Positions 34,909 to 45,440 of a stretch of DNA of 64,000 nucleotides are shown here, in pieces. The translations under genes were made by a program, and so were the position numbers. Source of the DNA: Tetradesmus obliquus (taxonomy: Eukaryota > Chlorophyta > Chlorophyceae > Sphaeropleales > Scenedesmaceae); NCBI GenBank assembly GCA_030272155.1, contig CP126201.1:2578501-2642500 (forward strand). Direction: 5' to 3'. The notes under the pieces are model-generated. The model did no database searches. It was not told the DNA's origin and saw only the letters and a list, made by a program, of their open reading frames with translations. How positions within the stretch are numbered: position 1 is the stretch's first letter; every line of letters begins with the position of its first letter.

Positions 34909-37247
34909 CATGTCGGTGGCATTGATGAGAGAGAGGAGGTACTGGCTAGTATAAGCAGTTCCACCAGCACTGCACCGTTGCTCTGGCAGACCATCAGGCT
35001 GGACATAACCAGCCACTGCCAACGTCAAACAGCAGCAGATGGACAACATACACATCGGGCCCGGCAGCATTGCTTGACTTGGCGTTGCTAGAGATCCCCG
35101 CACCTCGTTTGCGTGTATGTGCTCCACCGCCTGCTGTGCAATCTGCTGCTCGATGCCATCGAGCTCATCCAGCAGCTCATTCAGCATCTCAATCACATTG
35201 TTCTTGCTGCTCCACTGCGGCGGCGCACGGCCCTTGCGGCTGCTCTGCTGCCGCCGCATGCCTTCTGCATCTGCTGCCTGCGCATCTCCCGCTGCTGCTG
35301 CTGCCACTGCGTCTGCTGCTGCTGTCAGTATGCCGCTGAAGCTGCTGCTGAGGCCGTCTGCTGACATGGCGGGGGTGTCCAGCAGGTTGGACAAGGACAC
35401 TGCGCGGTTGAAGGCGCGCAGGTTGCTGCCTGGCCGGAACGCCTGAGAGAGCAGGCCAGGGCCCTGCAGAGGGACAGCCCCAGCAGCAGGCAGTAATGTT
35501 ACGCGACAGATGATACGGCGGTAAAGGGCCATATGGTGCGACACGGAGGTGCCAAGTGGCATGCCATACAGCCATACCATATGAGAGGGGTCAGCTGCTG
35601 CCGACAATTGCATATCAGCACTCAGCAACCCACAGCATATACAGCCAGCCTCTTACGGTAGCAGCAGCAGCCGCAGCAGCATTAGAAAACACAACAGCAG
35701 CAGCAACGCTGCCCCTCCCACCTGCGGGCCCTTGCTGGCATCTCCTGGCGTGCTGCTGCCCTCGCTGGCCTCCAGCTGCTCCTGCCCCAAACCATCTGCC
35801 CCCCTTGTACAGCTAGACAGGGCTGTCGCCAAGTGCCATGCCAGCCACAGCTAGACCACCTGAGCGCTCAGCTGCTGCCCGAATCCGCTACACCACATCC
35901 ACACACAACATGCTAGCAGCTCAGCCATCCTTCTGAAGCAGTCGCAGCAGCAGTAACAGACACGACAACAGCAGCAGCGCCAGCGCTCCCACCTGCGTCC
36001 CCTTGCTGGCATCTCCTGGCGTGCTGCTGCCCTCACTTGCCTCCAGCTGCTCCTGCCCTTGACATCTACCCGCCTGTACAGCTAGACACGGCTGTCGCCA
36101 AGTGCCATGCCCACCACAGCTAGACCACCTGAGCGCTCAGCTGCTGCCTGAATTCGCTACACCACATCCACAAACACCATGCTAGCAGCTTAGCTATCTT
36201 TCCACAGTAGCCGCAGCAGCAGTAACAGACATGACAACAGCAGCAGCGCCGCCCCTCCCACCTGCGGCCCCTTGCTGGCATCTCCCGGCGTGCTGCTGCC
36301 CTCGCTTGCCTCCAGCTGCTCCTGCTGCTGCTCCTCACGGATCATGTGCAGCACGCGGCGCACGATGTTGCCGATGCCCAGCTCTGCGACAACACGGGTA
36401 CATGTGCAACAACTATATTTTACATCTTGCAGTTAGAGTGCAGGCAGCAGAGGCAGGCTGCAAACTACTGGTGATGATGCCCAGCTCTGCGGCAATGGGA
36501 AAATGTTGATTTGGAGGTTGCGTTGCAGGCATGAATAGGATGACGCAAACTGGTGCTGCTGCCAGCCACTGGACAACCAGCAATGCACAATGTTGCTGAT
36601 GCCCAGCTCTGCGGCTACAGCGGCAGTTACTCATTGCAGCAGTTTGCAGCTGGCTTTGCTGCCGCTGTTGCAAGAGAGGCAGGCAAGAGAGGCAAGAGAG
36701 GCACGCAACTGTGCTGCACTCTGACACTACCTGGTGCACCAAACATTAACTCTCCTTGAGTCCCATGCTGCGTGCAGCAGCCGTACAGCAGCAGCTGCCT
36801 TCCACACAACGACATACAGCTTCTACCGCAAGCACTACTATTGCAATGCCTTAGGACTGTAGCAGCCGCTGCTCACCGACTGGCTTTGCTGCCTGCAGCT
36901 TTGTGCCGACTGTGCGTACATCCTCAATGAGGCTTGCTGCATCCGGGTGGCGCTGCGTGGTGATCAGCAGCCGCATCACCTCTGCTGTCTTCTTGGCACA
37001 TGCGAAAGAACCCTTGATTTGCCTGCAGGACGGCGCATAAGCAAGCTCAATGGCAATGCTGATGACGTGCACGGCAGGCTAGCAAGGCCCCCTGCAAAGT
37101 GTGTGTGATGTATGCAGCGTGCGGCTGTGCTGTGGCACGTGAGCAGGCAAGCAAAGGGAATGAGGGCTTGCTGTCTTGCTGTAGGGCTGGAGCTCACCTA
37201 CGCCGTAGCTGCGTGCAGTACTCCTCTACTAGATTGCTGAGGTTCAT
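32941..37247 (-). CDS. EIF2B2: translation initiation factor eIF2B subunit beta
   Basis: Regulatory subunit of the cytosolic eIF2B guanine-nucleotide exchange factor. Nine minus-strand exons join perfectly to 1,332 nt (443 aa): 37247-37198 (ATG, MNLSNLVEEYC), 37022-36877, 36383-36262, 35463-35104, 34869-34795, 34542-34414, 34023-33855, 33637-33430 and 33013-32941 (stop TGA). Diagnostic segments include KPVELGIGNIVRRVLHMIRE, VILTYGMSDTTFLFLK, VVVAEAAPRFDGHTMARQLA, GAHAVLANGGVIAPAG and NPAYDYIPPHLISLFVTDTGG. The 120-aa exon 35463-35104 includes an Ala/Ser-rich insert absent from short homologues. The PAYDYIPP C terminus points to beta rather than delta or alpha. Start region faces the kinase gene. 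Confidence 0.95.
33112..33245 (-). repeat. acceptor-side copies of the last EIF2B2 exon
   Basis: Copy of the LLAEYYSR exon start with its CTGCAG acceptor near 33116-33152, and a shorter one near 33225-33241. Confidence 0.8.
34874..34906 (-). repeat. (CTG)11 on the sense strand next to an EIF2B2 3' splice site
   Basis: Reads CAG on the plus strand. In gene orientation it is CTG x 11 ending 4 nt before the exon that starts at 34869. Confidence 0.93.
35717..36262 (-). repeat. about 270-nt tandem units carrying the end of EIF2B2 exon 36383-36262
   Basis: The exon end (EQLEASEGSSTPGDASKGPQ region), its GTGGGAGG donor and about 190 nt of intron recur with starts of the donor near 35720, 35990 and 36260 (the last is real). 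The whole unit, including the intron part, is about 90% alike between copies. Confidence 0.88.
36478..36620 (-). repeat. acceptor-side copies of EIF2B2 exon 36383-36262
   Basis: Short copies of CGCAG/AGCTGGGCATC near 36478-36495 and 36590-36615. Confidence 0.65.
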
Positions 37248-37793
37248 GCTGCCTATGCTGCCTCAGCAGCGACTGCCTACTCTGCAAAATAGGCCTGCCC
37301 CAGGCCTGCCTGAGGTGCTGCTGCTGCTGCTACTGCTGTTGTGGTAGTGCTGCCAGCTTCCTGCAAGCTCCAGGAGCCTCCCTATGCCAAAGATCTAAGT
37401 GTTGCGCTGGATTGTGTGCAATTGGTACAAAAGCGGTGCGGCAGCAGCGATCAGGCTGTACACACTGACAGCTTGCTGCTTCGACCTTGTTGCCAGCGTT
37501 AAGGTTGAATAAATCCACACGGCCAACACGTTCTACATCGGACGTGGTTGATACAACAGTGCAGCGGGCGCACTCCACTCCAAAGCTAAAACTGCTGCTG
37601 AGCCCCAGGTGTGACATCCAACCTCTGCATGCTAGAGCTGGGCATTGCCTGGTTCTATTCTTTACTTTACATCTGATCTTTGTGTTTCAACTGCTGCTCC
37701 AGCATCCATGCAGCCCCCAACAGCAGGCTGAACACGCAGGGCCAGGGCCAACACAGGCCAGCAGCCCCAATCCGGTGTGCCTTGCAGCTTATC
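37248..37793. promoter_or_regulatory. shared intergenic promoter of the divergent EIF2B2 and kinase genes
   Basis: 546 bp separate the two start codons, which point away from each other, so both core promoters and 5' UTRs must lie here unless upstream exons exist. A (CTG)5-like run is at 37317-37335. No TATA box was obvious. Confidence 0.5.
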
Positions 37794-40700
37794 ATGCTGT
37801 CACGGACACCACCTGGGGCCGCAGGGGTCTCACGGCGGAAAACGAAGCAGGAGCAGTGCGATGCGTTCCTTGCAAGGCTGCAGGAGCGTGGTGACATAGA
37901 CCTCTGCGCTCCATCGTTCGTCGAAGGCATATGTCAGCACTTTGAGCGTCTGCCTACACGCTATGCACTCGACGTCAACATCGACAGCCTGGATGTGCTG
38001 TCTCACAAGAGGCTCTTGGACGAGGCTCGCCTCGATCCGACTACAGTCTCATTTGCAGTGCGCAGCGTCGAGGTGCTGCACGCCAGGCCGCGGGAATCAG
38101 ATGGGCTGCCCTCCCCTGCCTTCATGGAGGTAGGCTCAGCCAATGGTGCCAACAGCTGCTGCAGGCAAGCTCAGGCAGTCAACTGACACGCTCCTATGCA
38201 ATGCAGGCATCCCCTAGGCGAGGGATCATGCAACCAGCACGCAGGCAGCCACTGCCCAAGCCGGCATTCGGCTCTTCACCCAACCTGCAGGTGCGCGCAG
38301 CAGGGCAGCGGCTTGCTGCTCGCCTTGCTTGGGACTTTGATCAGCATCGCGAATGATGTTGCAGGGTAGCAGGATTGATAGCGCATCTTATGTGATCAGT
38401 TGGAATGGTCCATGGCAGCAAAGTGTGGATTGTTTGGTAGCAGAAGGGACCCTGCACCTCAGCAACAGTGTCCAAACAGCAGTTGCAGCATGGGACACAT
38501 AGCAATGCTATCATCCTCTTTTCCTTGCCGTTTCATACAGCCAGATTTCACCCCTTTTCAGCGCGCGCACATCAGCTGCATCCCTTGTTGCGCGCCTGGC
38601 TCAGTGGTGCTTTTTCTTGCGCATGCTTGCTGCTGCTTTCTGTGGACTGCAGGCGCTTGCGCTTGAGTTTGGGGAGCGGGCAGACGCCTCACATGACGGC
38701 AGCCAGGTAGCAGCAGACAACAGCAATAACAACTACCCAGACAGCACGTTCTACGAGATTACGATAGCAACAGTGGACCAGCCCAAGCTGCTGAGCAGGC
38801 TGTCAGATGCGATGGTGAGGCCGTGTGTGGTGGTTGCAGAATAGCAGCCACACAGCAGCGGAAAGCGTGGACAGGAATTGATGAGTTCGTGGTAATCAAA
38901 GCCACAGGGAGCTTCTGGGAATTGTGTGAGCGCAGCAGCGTGTTGACTCGCAGCAGGGTGTCCAGGGTATCAAAGCAGCAGCGTTCCTGCAAGAGCAGAG
39001 GGCAGCAGGACCTGGCTGCATTGTGTGGTGTGTGGCTGGTGTTGTTTCCTTGCACATCACACCTGCATTGTACATAGCCTGTTGTTGTTTGCTTTGCGCA
39101 CCAGCACCCCTTCAACAACTGCAATCAGGCACACACTTTGTATATCGCATGCAACTGGACGATTTATGTGTGCTGCTGCTGCCGCCTCTGCTCCTGCTGC
39201 TGCCGCCGCTAGGGCGACCTTGGCCTCAACATTAGTGAGGCACTTGTTGGCATACTGCATTCTGTACGCCTGCTGATCATTGTTGTGTGCTGCTGCTGCT
39301 GCTGCCAGGGTGACCTGGGCCTCAACATCCGTGAGGCGCATGTGTTCAACACCACAGATGGCTTCGCGCTGGACGTGTTCGTGGTGGACGGCTGGAGCAG
39401 CGAGGTGCGGCGACAGCAGCACCAGCAACAGCAGCAGCGGCAGCGGCAGCAGCAGGCACATGTTCAGCAGCTGCTGCAGGAATGCCGCATTATACTGGCA
39501 GATGCTGCAGCGCGGCAGACGGCTCAAGCAGCGCGGTGCGCGCAGCAGCTGCAGCAGCCGGCACTGGCAGGGAGCGTGTTGGCAGGTGCTGCAGCAGCAG
39601 CCACATGCGTCCCGGTGTAGAGGAGCGCCAGTTCTGCAGCAGGTGGCCGCAGGATCACAGCCTGACGTACTTTGAATTGTATGTCTCCTGCAATCGTCCC
39701 TGCAGTGTAACACCCGCGTGAGTCTGGCATGCATATGCATAGGACGCCATCTCATGTGCTCTGTTGCCTGCTGTCTGCCTGCCTGCCTGCCTGCAGCTGG
39801 GGGAGAGTTTAGAGGAGCAGCTAGGGCAGCGGCTGCTGCGCATGCCGCCGCCGCCGCAGCTGCCGCCACGCGTGCGGCAAGGGCAGCAGCAGGTGATAGA
39901 GCAGCAGCAGCAGCCGGCAATGTTCCAGTTGCCGCAGGAGATACCTTCTGTGCTGGGCGATCCTATGCAGGTGCGCGCGGATCCTGGCGGCTGCTTCAGC
40001 TGTAACAGATGTTGGATTTGAGTAATTTGTGTATATGTGAGCGCTTCCGGGACACAGAAGCACAGCAGCTGCTGGCATGCAGCATGCTGTTATGTGCATC
40101 ACGAGCAGTGCCTGGCTGCAGACATGCATGATTTGCGTTTAGCACTATACTGCGGTGTGTGATTTTCTTACTATCGTTATGTGCTGCTGCTGCAGCCGCC
40201 GCAGGGCAACAGCTGGAATGCGCGCTCGCCCAGCAACACAGGCGGCTCGCCAGCGCCTGATGACTGGGAGATAGACATCTCGCAGCTGCACATTGACAGC
40301 AAGGTGCGGCTTGCAGGGTGTTCAGGCTTTGGGGGTAGGGTTTCAGGGCCGATGAAGGTATGCAGCTCCCAGCGCTGAAGGCATACAAGCGCACAGCAAC
40401 AGCAGCAGCATAAGGCGGCCACCGCCTCAAAGTCTGCATTTCTGGCAATTGCTGTATGCTGAACGCAACGTCCCCGTCATTTTTCCCGTGCGATGTCTCT
40501 GCAACGCTGTGTGCCTCGTGCTGCACGTGATCTTGTCGCTGCAGGTGGCAGCGGGCAGCTTCAGCAATCTGTACCGCGGCTACTACTGCGGGCAGGAGGT
40601 GGCGGTCAAGATCCTCAAGGAGATGCAGGACGACGCCTCGCAGTACCAGGAGTTCCTGCAGGAGGTGTCCATCATGCGCAAGGTGCGGGCCTGCAGCAGT

Positions 40701-43174
40701 AGTTGGTTCGTGATATCGCTTTAGCGGCAGCGCAGCAGCAGGTTGTTGGTGATGGGGCCGCAGCAGTGCGCCAGTGTCAGGAGTTGCTGCAGGAGGTGTC
40801 CATCATGCGCAAGGTGCGGGCCTGCAGCAGTAGTTGGTTCGTGATATCGCTCTAGCGGCAGCGCAGCAGCAGGCTGTTGGTGATGGGGCCGCAGCAGTGC
40901 GCCAGCGTCAGGAGTTGCTGCAGGAGTTGTCCATCCTGCGCAAGGTGCGGGCCTGCAGCAGTAGTTGGTTCGTGATAGTGCTTCAGCGGCAGCGCAGCAG
41001 CAGGTTGTTGGTGACAGTGCCGCAGTAGTGTGCCAGTACCAGGAGTTATTGCAGGAGGTGTCCATCATGCGCAAGGTGGGTAAGCAATTCACAACAGCAG
41101 CAACAGCAGCAGCAGCAACAGCTTGGTTGATGATGGGGCCGCAGTAGTGTGCCAGTACCAGGAGTTCCTGCAGGAGGTGTCCATCTTGCGCAAGGTGGGT
41201 ACACAAGTCAGAACAGCAGCAGCAACAGCAGCAGCAGCAACAGCTTGTTTCATGAGGGGGCCGCAGCAGTGCGCCAGTACCAGGAGTTCCTGCAGGAGTT
41301 TATCCATCATGCGCAAGGTGCGGGCCTGCAGCAGCAGCGACAGCAGCAGCAGCAGCAGTTACCCTGTAACCAACACTTCATTTAACTGCTGCTTGCTGTC
41401 GCAGGTGCGCCACAAGAACGTGGTGCAGTTCATCGGCGCGTGCACGCGCAAGCCCAACCTGTGCATCGTGTTTGAATACATGTCGAGCGGCAGTGTGTAC
41501 GACTGGGTGCGGCGCGAGGGCCCGCTGCGGCTGTCCACGCTGCTCAAGGTGGCTGTGGAGGTGTCGCGCGGCATGGACTATCTGCATCAGCGCAACATTA
41601 TTCATCGAGACTTGAAGGCGGCCAACCTGCTGCTGGACGAGAACGGCACGGTGAGCAGGTTCAAAGTAGTACTTGGTGAACGGCATCAGCAGCGCGCCAA
41701 ACCATCCCGCAGGACAAAGTGTTGTGTGCTGCTGCTGCTGCCGATCAAGTGCGCGCAACGCTGCATGGTTGATGATCAACCTGCTGCTGCTGCTGCTGCT
41801 GCCGCTGCTGCCGCCGCCTGTAGGTCAAGATCGCGGACTTTGGCGTCGCGCGCATGATCGAGGCCAACGGCCACATGCTGACTGCTGCTGCTGCTGCTGC
41901 ATGCATGGCTGCAGGTCAAGATCCCGGACTTTGGCGTCGCGCGCATGATCGAGGCCAACGGCCACATGCTGACTGCTGCTGCTGCTGCTGCTGCTGCATG
42001 CATGGCTGCAGGTGAAGATCGCGGACTTTGGCGTCGCGCGCATGATTGAGGCCAACGGCCACATGACTGCAGAGACGGGCACCTACCGCTGGATGGCGCC
42101 CGAGGTCATCGAGCACAAGCCCTACGATGAGAAGGTGCGCAGCAAACTTATGCTTTGCTGTAACCCCGTCTGGAAGTTGCTCTTTTGACAGGGCAGCAGG
42201 TACTGCTTCAAGTTGGTAGGAGCGTGACTTGCACTCCATACATTGCCAGAAGACATATGAGCCGCCTGCACCAGGTACTCTCTTATGATCATGTATTGTG
42301 GATGTTACAAATGCATCGCCTGAACTCTGTGTCGCGCTGGTGCTGCTGCCAGGCCGACGTGTTCAGCTTTGGCGTGGTGCTGTGGGAGCTGCTGACCTGT
42401 AAGATCCCCTACAGCGACATGACGCCACTGCAGGCCGCAGTGGGCGTGGTGCAGAAGGGGCTGCGGCCCGCCATCCCGGCCAACTGCCTGCCCCAGCTGG
42501 CCAGCCTCATGGCAGCCTGCTGGGACGCCTCACCCATGCACAGGTGGGAGGGAGTAGGACACATTTGGTGTTTTTGTGGTACAGAAACATATGTGTGCAC
42601 CTGAGGCTTGTCAATTGCAGCTGGCCAGCCTCATGGCAGCCTGCTGGGACGCCTGCCCATGCACAGGTGGGAGGGATTCAAGATAAGATACGTTGGTGTG
42701 CAAAGAGCTGTGCTTGACAAGCTGGGGTTGCCAGGAAGTAGGTGGGGTTGTTCCTGCAGCGTGCTGCGGGCTTGCACTGAACCTATCAATGGCAAGAGCG
42801 AGAGGTGTCAGGGAGCTGATCTTTGTTCCATGCACTTGAGGCCCATTTTGTGCCTCTTCGTGTGTTGCTGCTGCTTTTGCAGGCCCAGCTTCAAGGAGCT
42901 CACACCTCAGATGCAGGTGCTGCTGGACGCGTGGGGCTTATATGCGCTGGAGTCTTAACGCTATTTCTCGTTCCGCTGCTGCTGCTGCTGTTGCTGCTGC
43001 AGGCCCAGCTTCAAGGAGCTCACGCCTCAGATGCAGGTGCTGCTGGACGCAGTGCGCGACGAGGAGGCGCGCAAGGCAGCCCTCGCCAGCAGCAGCAGCA
43101 AGGGCGGCCTGCTCAGCAAGCTCAAGCTAGGCAAGGAAGGCAGCAGCAGAGACAGCCGGCAGCAGCAGCAGTAG
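37794..43174 (+). CDS. ACT-domain serine/threonine protein kinase (STY8/17/46-like, Raf-type)
   Basis: Plant ACT-domain kinases of this type phosphorylate chloroplast transit peptides in the cytosol; that role is inferred here. Eleven exons join in frame to 609 aa: 37794-38129, 38207-38290, 38653-38814, 39309-39404, 39797-39970, 40196-40303, 40545-40682, 41405-41650, 42012-42134, 42353-42543 and 43003-43174 (stop TAG). The ACT domain is encoded by exons 3-4 ([20 protein letters not shown], then [20 protein letters not shown]). The kinase domain starts in exon 7 ([15 protein letters not shown]-type lysine in AVKIL), with [11 protein letters not shown] in exon 8, DFGVAR and APE in exon 9. The substrate-binding lobe ends in exon 10. 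A Gln/Pro-rich linker joins the two domains. Confidence 0.94.
39205..39252 (+). repeat. acceptor-side copy of kinase exon 39309-39404
   Basis: Diverged copy of [10 protein letters not shown] with its upstream CTGCTGCCGC stretch; the AG acceptor has mutated to GG. It lies 100 nt before the real exon. Confidence 0.8.
40662..41320 (+). repeat. tandem array of a kinase exon end plus donor, 6 copies
   Basis: The [12 protein letters not shown] exon end and its GTGCGG or GTGGGT donor recur near 40662 (real), 40792, 40923, 41054, 41173 and 41295. Spacing is 131, 131, 131, 119 and 122 nt. Copies 1-3 share one intron linker; copies 4-5 have another, rich in AACAGCAGC, so the array was built in at least two steps. 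Confidence 0.9.
41822..42011 (+). repeat. two acceptor-side copies of the kinase DFG exon
   Basis: Copies begin at 41824 and 41915 (real exon 42012). Each has an AG acceptor, [17 protein letters not shown], and a CTG run plus GCATGCATGGCTGCAG before the next copy. Copy two reads PDFG in place of ADFG. Spacing is 91 and 97 nt. Confidence 0.9.
42614..42930 (+). repeat. copies flanking the last kinase intron
   Basis: 42620-42672 repeats the end of exon 42353-42543 ([14 protein letters not shown] plus donor). 42880-42932 repeats the acceptor and start of the last exon ([16 protein letters not shown]). Confidence 0.88.
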
Positions 43175-45440
43175 CAGTGCTGAGGCGGGCATGCGCAGCA
43201 AGGCAGCAGTGGGTTGCGGTGTGTGGCCCTCGTCGCAGCACCTGCCGCGCACTGCTGCCATTGTCTGTGGAGGCATTGAGCCGCAGCTATGCTTGCTTGC
43301 TTGCTGTACGCAGCAGCCTTCTTGCTGCTGCTTGCTGTGGGTCTAGCAGTAGCTCTGATTGGAATGGGTTAGCCTAGGCCAAATTTGCGTTGGGCGGCGC
43401 CGAATCTGTGCGTGCAAGTTTTGGGGGCTGCAGGCTACTGGCAGCTGCTGTGCATCTGAAGCTGCAGCCAGCCACAGGCCTGCCAGGCGTTTGGCAGCTG
43501 CTGGAGTGTATGCCTCTTGCAGAACAGATGGTGTGCCTCCTCTTTCCACTGCTGCTGCCTGTACAGTGCGCACCACACACTTGACTGCAAGCTCCTCTTG
43601 TCACCTTGGGCTGTGTTGGTGTCACTGGATGTGGTGTGTCGTGGAATGTCTTTAGCAATGCGGCGCGAGCAGCTTGGGGGCACCTTGCCGCCAGGCGATT
43701 TTGGGCGCGCCTGTTTGGGTTTGGGGGCTGCATTGTTTTCTTTGCGTGGGTTTGGTGCCAGGGCGTGTTTGTTGCTTTGGTCCTGATGGTGTGCGCGCCA
43801 GTGCTACAGGCGGTGCGCGCAAACTCAGGCGCAGCAGTTGCGTGTGCGGTAGTTATTGCTGCCGCAGTCCATCCTGTTCAGCGCGCGGCTCGTCTCAGCC
43901 GCCAACAACAGTGTTTTCAGTGGCCAGCACTCCTGCCACGCATAGCCATCGATGGGTCTTTGCAGCCTGGTGGTGTGCAGCCATGCTGCTACTCACCTGC
44001 GCTGGTGTCGAGGGCAGCGAGCATCCTGCAGGTTGCTGCATGGGTTGTGCTGTTCACTAGGAAAGCGTGCCTGCTCTTGCTACACACGCCCGTAGCATGC
44101 TGCGGTGAGGTACATGCGTGCAGGTGTGCGCTGCCTGCGCACATCTGCTGCAGTGTGATGCGGCAGAGCTGCTCAGCAGAGCAATGCAGCAGTGCAGGTG
44201 TCCTGTGGTTGCTGCACAACCCTGTGCTCTTGCTGCATGCTGTCTCTCAGCTGATGCGTCACTTGCCATGCCCGCTGACTTCTTTGTGAGTTGCCACCGG
44301 TGAATCTTTTAGCACACAACCTGGTTGGTGGTGCCTGCTGCGCTGCGCTTTGCATTGCCGTGAGCTTTGCATGGTGATGTGGCAGTGACGCACTCGCTGC
44401 TGCTCAATGACTGCATCAGTCGGCGGGTGGCTTGATTGCAAGCATTGATATGCATTGTTTGTGCAGTGCGGCATTGCCTCACGCCTTACACACTAGCAAG
44501 ATTCAGCTTTGCAGGTGCAGCTGCTCAGCTACTGCTGCTGCTGCTGCAGTCGATGGGTGCACTGTGTATGCGTCATTGTGGTGTGAGGGCTCAATCCGTG
44601 CTCAAGCCATGCACACTGCTATGACGGGACGGCTGCTACAGTTTGCGAGCTTGGTTGATACCTTGAGTGGCATTGCAATGTGCTCACAATTGGCCAGCAG
44701 CAGATAGCGTTGGCATGCCAGCTGCATGCATCGCAAGTAGTGAGGCTCCTGTGCCATGACGAGTAGCAGACAACCTTGTGTTTCCCTCCAATACAGCTGT
44801 ACAGCTGTGCGCCTTCTGCGTGCAGCTGCTGACAGCAAACACTGCTTCTGATTTGTGTTGGGGGGTAATCTCGTAGCCTTACGGCTGTGCATATATTGCG
44901 CCTGCACTGGTTGGTGCAGGATTGTTCAGCGGTGCACGCACTGCACTGCGACATGCATGGGCTTCCAGGTTGTGGTTGGCATGGCCTTAACCATGACGAC
45001 TGCCAGGCCTGTGCAGCTGCTTGGTACACAGCAATATCTGTTGATTGTTGCTTGTAATGAATGCAATTCGGCAACTTTCCTTATATGTGTGAAGCTGTGC
45101 AACATCCTGGCCGTTGACTCAGCAGCACTGCAAATTCTTCCGGCTGTCAGGCTCCGTTTCACGAACTGCACCACTACAGCTGTCTTCAATGCAATGTCTT
45201 TTACTGCAACTCATAATAGCTGTCACAGCTGTTCAAAGTATGAACTTCAATCCGAAAGGACACATGTTACACGCACACACACCGAAGCATTGCTTCTGAG
45301 AAACCTGATGTTGGCGTCGATTGAACGAAAGTGCAGCAGCAGTCAAAACATATTCGTCGGTGTTGCCTGCGATGACATTGACGAAATGGATCAGTTTTCC
45401 TTGAACAGTGCTAGATCGTGCTGTCACAGTGCTCATTCCA
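43175..45440. other. no supported gene
   Basis: 2.3 kb without a recognisable coding segment; only short Cys/Leu-rich spurious frames. It contains the kinase 3' flank and the BTB gene 5' flank. Confidence 0.5.

Noticed and set aside
34594-35628. 344-codon minus-strand open frame as one exon
   Set aside because: Only parts match eIF2B beta; the rest is intron with a CTG tract. The spliced model fits all phases.
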